In this document: positions 1 through 10,708 of the stretch, piece after piece
Position numbering within the stretch: the first letter of the stretch is position 1
Layout of the letters: each line of letters starts with the position of its first letter
Source of the DNA: Lutraria lutraria
Taxonomy: Eukaryota > Mollusca > Bivalvia > Venerida > Mactridae
Length of the DNA: 64,000 bases
Direction: 5' to 3'
Assembly: GCA_964023205.1 (NCBI GenBank)
Contig: OZ026834.1
Location: 31,720,756-31,784,755 of the forward strand
The notes under the pieces: generated by a model
The model's database searches: none
Told to the model about the DNA's origin: nothing
The model's input: the letters and a program-made list of their open reading frames with translations, nothing else
Translations under genes and position numbers: made by a program

Positions 1-3000
1 TGTTCGGTTTTTATATTATCATGATTATGATACATGATGGTAATCTACATACACTATACATACATTATATACATGTACAAGAAACTCGTTTTCACTGGGG
101 ATACAGCCATGGTGATTGAGCGACTTCTTCAGCTTCAAAGATGGAGGAAGACACCATGCAGGCTTGAACCTGGGTGGAACCACCAACCTTTAAACTGTAA
201 ACTATAGCTGGAATCTTCCTTACATGTCAACTTTGTTTACGGTAGGGTTTGAGTCAGAGCTAGCAGCTAGAGGCCATTGATTACTCGACAAAATACCTAA
301 TTAACGCAATTTAACATGTTATTTTCTTGTTCTAAAATAAATGTTCATCTTGTGTTAAGATTGCCCTCACACCGAACGTTTGGCAAAAATATAAAACATT
401 AATCAAAGTACATTGCGTTGCATTTTGTACATCTTACCAATGAAACGTATTGAATTACTAATAAGCAAATAATAAATACAAATGTACATGTATTCTAATA
501 AGAATAACCAGCGTGTGAGTCAACTTATTAATAAACATACAGATCTTAAATACTTAATTCTTTGTTTCAATTTACCCCATGTTCACAGTTTACGAATCAG
601 CGAACATTGTCGGTAACTGTTACATAATTTGCATAGTGTTAAAAATGTAGATCAATGTATGCCTTGGTTAGTGAGTAAAGGTCGTTCGTATCGTTGTATT
701 AGATATAGCTGTAAGTTACCATTAACCTAGTTACTAGTATTTGTTCACCATGTATGCCGACTTCACTACTTATGTTCTTAATAACGTTCAGCAGACGAGT
801 CCAATATTAGTTTGTTCCTTGAATATATTTGACTAACAGTTCATTTATACAATTAAAGACCGTAAATATAAATGTATATAATTATGTTATAGCTAAATGG
901 ACTGTTTGGTGCACAAGATTTCGAATCCTTGCATGGGGAATAGATATTGATTTCATCCCATATATTTTGGCAAACGCTGTTGATAAAGCATTGTCTGAAA
1001 ATTACCTCAACCAGTGGCGTATCGCGGTCATAACAAATGGCACCTTACTTTATTAGGATTCAGAGAATGGAACATTTCTCGTTAGGTTGTATACAGTTAC
1101 GTCTATGAACAAAGTTCCCCCTTTGGAATAACAAAATATGGCCTTTATTGACAGATGGACTTTCTGTGACAATGGTTTTAAAAGAATGGTCTTTATTCAC
1201 AGGGTGGCCTTTATTCGGAGGTCGCTAACACAGGTTTGATTGTACTTGATTTTGAATTCAGTTAGATTTTGTCATGAAAATATATCACAGTCATACGTTT
1301 ATCTTCATCAGAGGAGTGACATGACTGTATTGATGTACTGTTAACTGTTTATTTGAGGAGTTCAGGACATATCCGACAGTTTCAAGTATTTTGCACATAG
1401 ACATATAGGCAGAATGAAAACGTAATGACAGATTTAAAAAAATTTTGCATGATCATAGCATATGATAATAGAAACATTTTAAGCGAAAATAAAATGTGTT
1501 ATCTGCCCCTAATTGTGATTTTTTGGTTTTTTTAAGGTAATTTCAAGGGCAGATAATTCACAATAAAGGAAAACAAGTCCTTATTTATTTTCCTTTTATG
1601 TAGCCAACATCTTTTCATGTCATCATGCAAAATTGGTAAAGAGCGGGTTGTTTAATTTTAAGAGACTGGCAAAATATCTTTCAACAATTCAAGCATTCAA
1701 ACAAGCCACGCTCACATCACAAAACATTTATTAACAACCATGTTCTTTATCTTGAAAAGGGGGAAAACTATGCTAGATTAAACATTGAAAATGTTTTTTG
1801 TTGACTTTTAATATCTGAGTTTTCTCCCATTCATTTCTATATACCTATCAAAATTTAAAGGTTACTACCAATAATCATTCTTTAAATTTAGGTACATGAA
1901 TATGATTCTAATAATATACAAACAATTATTCTGCCAATAAAAGGACTGTCAGATATAGCTTTATACACTTTAATAACAACAGTATCAATGTAGAAATAAC
2001 TAACAAGTGACATGTTTTGGAATGACCAAGATGGACTGTTTATTTGACATATATAAGCATTACATGCAATAAGACAACACCAAAATCTAACTTGCCATCA
2101 ATACATATTGGACATGCCATCATTTATACAAAAACTCAATTTTTTGTTCATCTGAACACAATGTACATACTTTTTTTTAGAAAAGAAACATGAACATTCA
2201 ACAAAATCATTTATTGATAAATATTCTGGAATATCTTAATAATAATAAGATTCATTATACTAAATGTTCAGTACAAGTAACATAAATAATAAGGTATTGA
2301 AAATTAAAGTTTGAGTCAGAATCACATTGTAACGTTTGTGAAAAAATTAATCCATTAGTTCATATAGATGAAAATAGAAATATAACCTTAACTAAAAAGT
2401 TACATCAGAATCTTGACAATTTGAAGTTAGACATGACAGATATAATCAAACCTGTGAACAAAGGCCACTAAATAAAGAAAGAAAATATTATTTTATTCAC
2501 AGCAGTCGTCTTACATTTATACTAGTTTGTCTGATTATTAAATCATGAATTTTCATTCTACTCAAAAATAGTATAATGTTAACAAAGGGACCAACATTTA
2601 AGTGGTCATATTTAACACTTGACTACTAAATACAAATGAATTCCTGGATAACTTTAACAAAAACTTCTTACATATAGTATGAATAACCTTATACATGTAT
2701 TTGTGTTTATATCAATGTACATGTCAATGTAAACACAGTATTGTTGTTTACATTACTGCTGTTGTTGTTTACCAGAATATTAATATGAACTAGAAACCTG
2801 ACGTCTCAGCATCTATTTGTGGAAACAGAATAATGAACCAGACAAAGGTGGGGTCACTTTCTCATTGTTGTAAAACAACAACAATCTAATTATGTGCAAT
2901 GTTAACATTTATACCACTGCTGTTCTACAGTTTATGAAAAAATTAATGATGTTTTAAAACAATTTCAATCCATTATACACAATATAGATTATTAATCTGG

Positions 3001-3213
3001 TTACACATTAAATTGGTAATGTCAATTAATGGAAATGAAGTAAAACAGATGATATTATTCATACATTTGATCTTGCAAAGGACAAAAAGGCATTATCAAC
3101 TTTAAATCAACATGAACTGGATCCATATATTCTTAACAAGATATACAATTGAAATGTACACAGGTACAGACATCCATGCAATAAAACAATTCTGGAGACT
3201 AGAGTTATACACC
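1..3213. other. Non-coding, repeat-bearing region downstream of WDR25
   Basis: I see no credible exon here; the longest open frames are short and resemble no family I know. The stretch is AT-rich. It holds a degraded copy of the 'ggccttta' TIR-element family at about 1105-1245, and a fragment of the same family end near 2447-2475. A small inverted repeat with a TTATCTGCCC core lies at about 1497-1560. The part next to 3213 is presumably the 3' UTR of WDR25, which is transcribed leftwards. I could not fix its polyadenylation site. Confidence 0.6.
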
Positions 3214-6200
3214 TCATTTCCATACTTTTACAGTACCATCCCAACTTGAAACACCAATTGTAGACGGCAGCACTGGATGACAAGCAATATCCATAGCAAC
3301 TGTCAGATCAGTATCTAAAGTTCTAATCTGTTTCCCAGACATATGGTTGTAACAGTAAACTTTGCCATTATCACTTCCGCTGTATACTATCTGACCATTT
3401 GGTGAAATATCAAATCCAATGCTGTACTCTTGGGACTAAAAAAGATAATTTATTCATCTAAATGACTACATTATGCATTACTTGTTAATTGAAAGGGAAA
3501 CAAGAGAAATTTATGCCTAACAGTAGAAGTAGAAGACATAGAGTATTTCTTTAAATCAGCTTATACTGTCAAAATTAACTGGTACAATCATATCAGTATT
3601 CATCATGATACCTGTCATACGTAACATCATATCATACAATAATTTGTACAGTCAGTTAACGCTGCTTGAATCGTTAAACATAATTTCATAATTATCATAA
3701 TTTGTACTGATATGTTCTTTTGCAGTCCTTGGCAATAATTGTTTACTATACAAATTGTATAGTAAACAAATATTTCCAAGGATTGCAAAAGATCATACTT
3801 ATACTTATGAGTAAATGTATCTTGCAGACATAGAATAAAGAAATATTCTTGAGTATATGACTAAGTCTATGCAAAGACAATATTATGACAACTAAAATAT
3901 TGTGAAATCAGAGATTATTTCACCAAGTCAAAAACTTCTGATGGATCATCAAAACTACAGGATTTTTTAAAATATAGGAAAATATAAGAATCAGTTGACA
4001 GCCTGCACCATAAATCTAGTTACAGTAGAATTGTGTACCATAGAAAATTGAATACCTTATGACTATCAAATCTTTTATGTTTTTGCATTTTGTATGGTCG
4101 TTGAAGAGAGAAGATACCAATGTAATTCCCAGTTGTCTGAGCTAACAGCTGTGATTCTGATGGGTGTATTTTCAATCGAATAACATTGAATATGTCCTGA
4201 AAAACAAAAATAAAGTCAGTCAAACATAGAAATTCTTATGATTTATAAAGGCTACCAATGGTCAACCTTTAGCACAATCTAATTGATATAATGAACAAAG
4301 GCATAAAAAATATGTTGTCAGTTTCTAGTTCTGTCTTACCCTATTTTTCTGTGACCATAGACTTTTTATTAGGAATAGTTAATCCACTCTCGCACTTTTT
4401 AACTTTCCACACACTTTCTATAATATCAAAAAGAGCTCCCCACAAAAAACACTACCTGGCATGCATCAAGACCATATTTTTTCTTCCATTTAGTTTATAT
4501 TTAATCAGCATTAGGGATGGGTATAGCAGGAATTTTCGTATCACGATGCATTGCAATACGCAACACTGTATTGCAATACATATTGGGAGTTTAAAACACT
4601 TGATTTATTAAGTATTCAAGCTTGGATTTTGATGAAAATAATTATGTAGTTTCATTAATCATTTGCATGATGGTATATTTATTTAAGCTACCACAAAGAA
4701 GCTAATGAAAATATCAGTGACTAGAATGCTGTATAGTATACAACAACTGTACATATGAAACTCTCCTTGAGCAAGACAACACATACAGTCCTAATACAGT
4801 TACTCAAATAAAACATTCCTGTTTTCTGATTGAATAAGGCTACAGCTGATACAATACATTTCAAGTAGTCAATATAAATTTACTTTAAAAATATTGCGAT
4901 ACGGGGTGGAACCGTACCGGTACGTATTGCATTTGAAATGTATTGCAATAAACTGGTACACCGGTATTATCGCACATCACTACATTTGTACTCATCAATC
5001 ACATAAAATGTGTGAACTAAATGCTATATTCAGCATATTTTCTCTCGCAGTTTACAGGTTTATAGTTCCCAAAATAATAAACTAATTAAGATGAAACTTT
5101 ATGGGATTAATACAAACTGCATAAACTGCGTCAAACTGTTTCGAACAAGATCCTTAACTCAGCCATACCTACGACTTCAACTTTTTACATTGATTAAGAA
5201 TGTAAAATAAATGGTTCAAAGCTGGACTGTGAGTATTTACAGGTTACTCGTGAAAATTTTATAGAAACTCCAGGGCATTCCGGAGATGTGATGGTTCACT
5301 ATCTTTCCATTAGTAAATGTACTTGGGAGGATAGTTCAAGCACTTATGTTGTTTTGTGATTTGTTTCCAAACATGTTAAGACATTAATTAGAGGTTAGCA
5401 CTTGGAAATAATTTCAAACAAACCTGGTAGATCTGGTTTGACATAACAACACCAGTTTTGTAATCCCAAGCCATTAAGTTCCTGTCAGCTGAGTCCCGGC
5501 TTAACAAATCTGAGCAGCTAAAAATTGTGGAACCATCTCCAGTTAGAACTAAATCTTGCACCTGAAATACAGATTATTCACTATCATAAACACATCAATA
5601 ACATTTGATAATTATCTCAGTTTTTCTTTAGGAATGGGAAGACATTAGGGCTGGTAAAGAGAGGAAAAGTTATACCAAAGATGCAAATTTTGGATATACA
5701 CATGTATTCACAAAGCAAATGGTGAAAATAGATTTGTTTTGGAAAATATAGCTTAATGTGAGGGGAAGACGCTGTTAGTATCACTTTCTTACTGTAGGAA
5801 TAAAAAAAATTTGTGTATGTCGTGTTTTATCTTACTGGTTCAAAGCATTTACATTTTTTTTCGGTCAATGTCATCATCCTTACACCTTAAAATATTGTCT
5901 AATCAAATCTCAACATGTTCTCAACAAAAGCTTTGTCTATGGTACAATTTACATATATTAAGAAATTTTTACTTTAATAAAATGCAAACAAGACAAGAGA
6001 AGAGTTAGAATCAGTATATTGACAACAAATAAATACATGCATAAATGCTTGCAGTATTACCTGACCCAACTTGTCCTTGTAGGAGTATATCATGCATGGT
6101 TTAGCAGGTGACCTTTGATCCCAGGTCTGTATCTGATTATGGCTACCAGTTAAGCATACATGAGGATTGGCTGGATTGTATGCACAGCTGGTCACAAAAC

Positions 6201-7977
6201 TACTATGTTCAAATTTGGATACAGCACAGCCTAGAAAAAAATAAACGAATTATTTTGATAAGAAATAACATACACCAACACCATTCAGAATGCAATCAAT
6301 AAAGAGTATTAAGGCCTAATATACATTGGTCAATCCATCCATATTTGTACTTGGAATATGGATTTACAGCACAGTCAGAACACTTAGTCAAAACTGTACT
6401 AAGCACTGAAGATTTCACTACAAATATATTTATCTAACTTCAAGAATTTTTACATTTTTTCTGAATCTGGAAATCATCACCTAAATCAATATTTACCAAG
6501 TTACCCAATACTGTATTCGATATAATTATTTAATTATAAACTTAGTACATTTGGGTCTGGGGTGATCGGTGGTTGAGTGCTAAGATGCTGGACTACTAAA
6601 CAAAAGGTCATGGGTTCAATGTTCGGCTCCGCCTTTCATTATTTCAGAGACTCTTGGTCAGTGTCCCCATCCCAACTATCAAACAAAATACTGAGTAAAT
6701 AAATCACAGGAAATGGGTGAAAAGTATATCGGTGCTTCACAACAGGCAGGACAAAGAACCAGGAAATCTATTAGAACAGGATGGGGATATAAATGCCTAG
6801 TTCTCCTTAATCTCCTCTCCCCTCTCTCTGGGGCGGCTCTGAAATAAACATTGTCACCAAAGCTGTCAAATGGGCCGTCGGGGCTTTTTTCCTTCTTTAG
6901 CAGGGGCCGTTAACAGGCGTCTTCCCATCAGGAAATTCTTTTAAATCATGCAGTTTTCTCCTAAAATTCAATTTACATCAAGTTTTTTTCTTTCCCTTTT
7001 GCAAAAATTATGTGTTATTCTTCCCCAAATTTAAGGAAAGGCGCCTTCCCCTACCCGTGAAATAAGCCCTGGTCGTAAAAACAGATAAATAAATAACTAG
7101 TCAAGACTAATCCTCTGGTCAGGAAAGGTTCCAAGGTTAGGAAAATTTGGAGAGGTTCCATTAATAAACAAGTTTACTCACCTATCTCAGCATCACTTAT
7201 ACAAGAAGTTCTATCATAGCTGCAGGAAAGTATCTGTCTACCATCAGGGCTCCAATGAACATCTTTAACAGCTTTAGCATGCACCCTAAGAACTTGAACA
7301 CATGCATCTAACTGAGTCCATATATTCCACAGTTTGATGGTGGAGTCCATTGAACATGATGCAAATAAGTGGCTATAGTTTGGAATATTCCATTTCAGTC
7401 TATTGGTAGCACCAGCATGCCCAGGATTAGTCCATTCACAAGAAGATGGAAGTTTACAAAACCTATTTTTTGAATGAAGTAGTGGCTGTATTTTCGAATG
7501 AATAAAAAATAATTTTCTATCCTGCAATTGTGGATAAGCACTAGATTGCATGGGCTTATCGTTGTGACCTTTATTCAGATCTTCGAATGACGTCCTTAAT
7601 TTCTTCTTGAAGCCAGAATCTAATAACCTACTGCTGTTGAAATAAGTTCTCTTTTGAGTTTGATGGTAACTTCCAGTACAACTTTTTTCAGAATTTTGTT
7701 CAGTAATTTTCTGAGCTTCCAGAATATCCTCCGATTTCATATCCTTCCAAAATGATGAGTTTGGTATTTCAACACTATACTGTTTTTTATCAGAAGCAAC
7801 AACATTTTTCACAACAGTATCAGTTTCATTAGATGGTTTATCTGAAGAAACCTGTTGGAGTGAACTGAGGCCAAAAAAGTTTTTACTGTATCCAGAATGT
7901 TCTGGTATTTTTTCAGCAGTGGCATCTTCCGGTTCAGAATTATCAGATGAAGATGCATATCCTTGAATAGCATTCAT
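3214..7977 (-). CDS. WDR25: WD repeat-containing protein 25 (WDR25), 5 coding exons
   Basis: Coding exons on the minus strand are 7182-7977, 6061-6230, 5424-5561, 4056-4196 and 3214-3435. All are bounded by GT-AG and join in frame to 488 codons plus a TGA stop. The N-terminal ~160 residues are acidic, Ser-rich and probably disordered. The rest is a WD40 propeller with readable blades ending in KLWN, QTWD, MAWD and KVWK. The C-terminal exons match my memory of vertebrate WDR25 closely (LSRDSADRNLMAWD; LLAQTTGNYIGIFS; HPVLPSTIGVSSWDGTVKVW). The family resembles the splicing factor PRPF17/CDC40, but its role is poorly defined. I chose the ATG at 7975-7977 (MNAIQGYASSSDNSEPED), because the conserved acidic N-terminus begins there. 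An in-frame upstream ATG at 8070 would add 31 hydrophobic residues and is less likely. The start lies only about 245 bp downstream of the RPUSD4 stop, on the same strand. Confidence 0.88.
3716..3792. repeat. Near-perfect 77-bp palindromic hairpin in last WDR25 intron
   Basis: Two arms of about 38 bp face each other with almost no loop and roughly three mismatches. The left arm begins TCTTTTGCAGTCCTTGG and the right arm ends CCAAGGATTGCAAAAGA. The centre reads TATACAAATTGTATA. Weaker complementarity extends outside the arms. It could be a tiny fold-back MITE or a hairpin RNA precursor. It lies in the intron 3436-4055, on the antisense side of nothing else known. Confidence 0.75.
4512..4981. 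mobile_element. Non-autonomous TIR element (hAT-like MITE) in WDR25 intron
   Basis: The left end reads TAGGGATGGG and runs into a GTATTGCAATAC-rich block. The right end carries the inverted version, with TATTGCAATA, a CCGGTA block and CACATCACTA at the edge. The ends are imperfect inverted repeats of about 45 bp around a 470-bp core with no coding capacity. TAG(G/T)GATG ends recall hAT elements. I could not identify a target-site duplication, so the superfamily is tentative. Confidence 0.5.
6550..6840 (+). mobile_element. tRNA-derived SINE, family B
   Basis: The 5' part resembles a decayed tRNA promoter, with a box-A-like GGTGGTTGAGTGC and a box-B-like GGGTTCAATGTTC. The ~200-bp body includes a GACAAAGAACC(A/T)GGAAA block and an AGGA(A/T)ATAAATGCC-type stretch. 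A second copy in the same order lies at 25280-25560, so this is a dispersed family rather than a tRNA gene. It sits in the first WDR25 intron. Confidence 0.65.
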
Positions 7978-8221
7978 ATTGCAAAGAATACTTGTTAGGT
8001 TAAACTGTTTATTACAAACTATTAATATAATAAGTCCATTGTCTACAAAATTCAAAGAGAATTTTCTCACTCATTCACAGTAACGTCATTGAATTGAATT
8101 GAGTCCTCTGAAGAAGAAGTAAAAGCGAGTGGTAAGTTTTAAAGTAACTAAAACAGATCCAAACTATAAATTGGTAAGTTAACATAAACAAGAACAAATT
8201 TGAAATTCACATGACACACAT

Positions 8222-10462
8222 TTATAAACGACGCGGTAATTTCATTTTTAAATCCTGCATATTTCTCAAAAAGTGGGGAGGAAGAGGCGCTGAAATATAC
8301 AAATTCTTCCCATTAAAGAATTCAGGTATTACAATTGAACGAGCATGAAGATGCATTGGCACATATCGCACTTTTGCTTGTTGGATTTTTAACCTCTGCA
8401 ATATCTCTGGATGAAGACGCATAGGAGCTATTTTGTTTAGGTGAGCATATTTATGATCACCTAAAATAGGACAATTCAATCCAAATGATAAATGAACCCT
8501 TATCTGATGTTTCTTGCCAGTTAATGGCATACATTCAAGAAGAGCACATTTTTCTCCAGTGTCTAAAACTCTGTATCTTGTGATGGCATCCGCCCTTTCT
8601 TTTCTTGATTTCAATACTGGTTTGAGTTCAGGAGAGTATTGTGGCATGAGACACTTCCTATCTCTATCTCCCACTTTTCCATTTATTATAGGTATGTCTA
8701 TTTCACCAGCATGCATCTCTGGAATGTCTTTGGTTATGACTAAATACCGTTTCAGTACATTCCTTTTTATGAAGCATGCACTCAGCCTTGAAGCCATCTC
8801 TTCTGTTTTTGCAAGCAACATCACTCCAGTACATTCTTTATCAAGTCTATGGATAGGATACAAGTTTGTTTTGGGAATTATTCTATCAACTAAATTTGCA
8901 ACGCAATGCACAATTCCAGGGCCTTCATGGGAGGCTAGTCCATATGGTTTGCTTATTGCTACAATATCATTATTATCATATATGATACTTTCCTTCAGTA
9001 CTCTTACCACATCATTTGATGGCACTTGTTCTAAATGTGGCACTTGATTTCTTAGAATTCTAAATCCATCGCTATCATATTCTTTGGGATCAAAAGCTCC
9101 TCTAAGATTAGATCCAGATTTTTTCTGATTCTCTTTCCTAATTTTCATTGCAAGCTCATATGCTCCAAGTGACTCTGTTTCAGATTCATTTCTTTCTTTA
9201 TAAGTACCCTTCCTTTGCTTACGTTCTTTTCTATAATTCTCACTATCTGCTGTAAAACTAGAATCGTTCGTATCTAAATTTCGAGCTTCAGCATTTGAAT
9301 CAACAATTATTTCCTTATCTCTCGACATGTTTTGTTTTTTATTATCAAGACCTTTCTTGTCAACAGTCGAGTTGGTCAATCTTTCCTTAGATGATCTACC
9401 CTTCGATTTCTCAATATTTGAATTCAAGTTTTCAAAATACTGTTCATCAATGAAAGTTGTTCCCACTCCATCTCGATGATTTATCTTTTTGGTTTTGGCA
9501 TCTGGTGGTGTAATAGTTGGTTTCTCATAACTATACATAGAATTTTCATCGAAGTATTGATCATAGAAGAATGAAGCATCATGACGTGCTTCATCTACAA
9601 ATGTTTTACCCTTGTCACTGTCAGTACTAAGATTTTCTATGGCTAAGTCATTATTAAGTTCATTTTGTGAATGGTCAACACTGGATGATATTTTTCCTGC
9701 AGATAACTCCCTATCATAATCAAAATATTGTTCATCAATAAATGCTAAGTCACTTTGTTTGTGAGATGAATTTGCTTCATTGACTTTTTCACGACTTGAT
9801 TTGAAAATATTTTTATCATCAACAATTGACAAGTCACTATGATCACGAGTTGATCTGTTCCGAGCATTGACTTTTTCATTATTTGATGAAGAAACATCAG
9901 GAAAATATTGATCATCGATAAAAGACATTTCTGACTTATGGGACAAATCACCTTCAACAGAATGATCCTGATTTCTAACATAACTTTCATTTGAAAATGG
10001 TAAGTTTGGTGTCTTTTTTGGCTTTCTTTTTGATCTACTGTTTTTTTTTGAATTTATTTCTGAGCTTGGTGTACCTTTCAAATTTGGGAGAAAATCACTC
10101 AGAGGCTTGGGTGATTTTTTGTCAAATCTTATTCTACCAAACCCAGTTTCATAATTATTGTCACGTTTAGGCTCATGTTTTGCATAACCGCTCGCTGCAA
10201 GTGAGTGTACGTAACGGCGGTCTTCGACAGAAATAACCTCATCATTAGTTTGAACTGTGCTGCCATTCTGAGGTTCTTCAATCCCAAAGAAATCAAGGTC
10301 AGAGGCGTCGTCTTTAGGACTACTTTTTGATGATCTTAAATGATAACACGAGGAAGAAATTCCTCTTACATCTGTTATACTTTTAGAACCACAAATTGCA
10401 TTTACCGACCTTAATTTGCATGTTAAACGTCGAAAAAACAACATACGACAACCGCTCGCCAT
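8222..10462 (-). CDS. RPUSD4: Mitochondrial RNA pseudouridine synthase RPUSD4, single exon
   Basis: This 746-residue protein comes from one uninterrupted exon. Residues ~484-746 form a RluA-type pseudouridine synthase domain. They include the motif HRLDKECTGV with the expected catalytic Asp541, and the family signatures SKPYGLASHEGPG and SFGLNCPILGDHKY. The tail KVRYVPMHLHAR matches RPUSD4 rather than RPUSD2 or RPUSD3. In mammals RPUSD4 modifies mitochondrial 16S rRNA and acts in mitochondrial RNA granules. The N-terminus (MASGCRMLFFRRLTCKLR) is basic and Arg-rich without acids, as in a mitochondrial presequence. The oddity is length: human RPUSD4 is about half as long. Here residues ~55-430 are a low-complexity acidic/basic extension with FIDDQYF (181), FIDEQYF (241), FFYDQYF (298) and FIDEQYF (337). 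The start ATG is in a good context (GCCATGG-like) and abuts the divergent WARS1 promoter. Confidence 0.9.
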   Translation of the reverse strand: MASGCRMLFFRRLTCKLRSVNAICGSKSITDVRGISSSCYHLRSSKSSPKDDASDLDFFGIEEPQNGSTVQTNDEVISVEDRRYVHSLAASGYAKHEPKRDNNYETGFGRIRFDKKSPKPLSDFLPNLKGTPSSEINSKKNSRSKRKPKKTPNLPFSNESYVRNQDHSVEGDLSHKSEMSFIDDQYFPDVSSSNNEKVNARNRSTRDHSDLSIVDDKNIFKSSREKVNEANSSHKQSDLAFIDEQYFDYDRELSAGKISSSVDHSQNELNNDLAIENLSTDSDKGKTFVDEARHDASFFYDQYFDENSMYSYEKPTITPPDAKTKKINHRDGVGTTFIDEQYFENLNSNIEKSKGRSSKERLTNSTVDKKGLDNKKQNMSRDKEIIVDSNAEARNLDTNDSSFTADSENYRKERKQRKGTYKERNESETESLGAYELAMKIRKENQKKSGSNLRGAFDPKEYDSDGFRILRNQVPHLEQVPSNDVVRVLKESIIYDNNDIVAISKPYGLASHEGPGIVHCVANLVDRIIPKTNLYPIHRLDKECTGVMLLAKTEEMASRLSACFIKRNVLKRYLVITKDIPEMHAGEIDIPIINGKVGDRDRKCLMPQYSPELKPVLKSRKERADAITRYRVLDTGEKCALLECMPLTGKKHQIRVHLSFGLNCPILGDHKYAHLNKIAPMRLHPEILQRLKIQQAKVRYVPMHLHARSIVIPEFFNGKNLYISAPLPPHFLRNMQDLKMKLPRRL

Positions 10463-10708
10463 GGTGCTACCTCTTCGTTGTGGGCGCAGACATCTTGGAA
10501 TTTATAACCAATCCAAATCAAGGATACAAGTCAAGTGGATTATTATCCAATGAAAATCATCGTTGTTTCAGAGTTATGATGAAAACACATGTCAACATAT
10601 GGAAATCTAACCGAAACCAATACTTTTAATTATTTTGACCACATTACATCACTTTCAATTCGTATTTAACACGATTTAAATTACACTAACTGTATTGGAC
10701 TAGGCACG
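10463..10708. promoter_or_regulatory. Divergent promoter between RPUSD4 and WARS1
   Basis: Only 246 bp separate the two start codons on opposite strands, so both transcripts must start in or very near this stretch. Two CCAAT boxes are visible on the plus strand, at 10508-10512 and 10547-10551. Close to the RPUSD4 start, the minus strand reads CCAAGATGTCTGCGCC, which resembles a YY1-type initiator element. There is no obvious TATA box. This layout is typical of housekeeping bidirectional promoters; sharing of activity is inferred. Confidence 0.6.

Noticed and set aside
8514..9047. 177-codon plus-strand open frame
   Set aside because: It lies entirely antisense to the conserved RPUSD4 catalytic domain, and its sequence is the mirror of that constraint.
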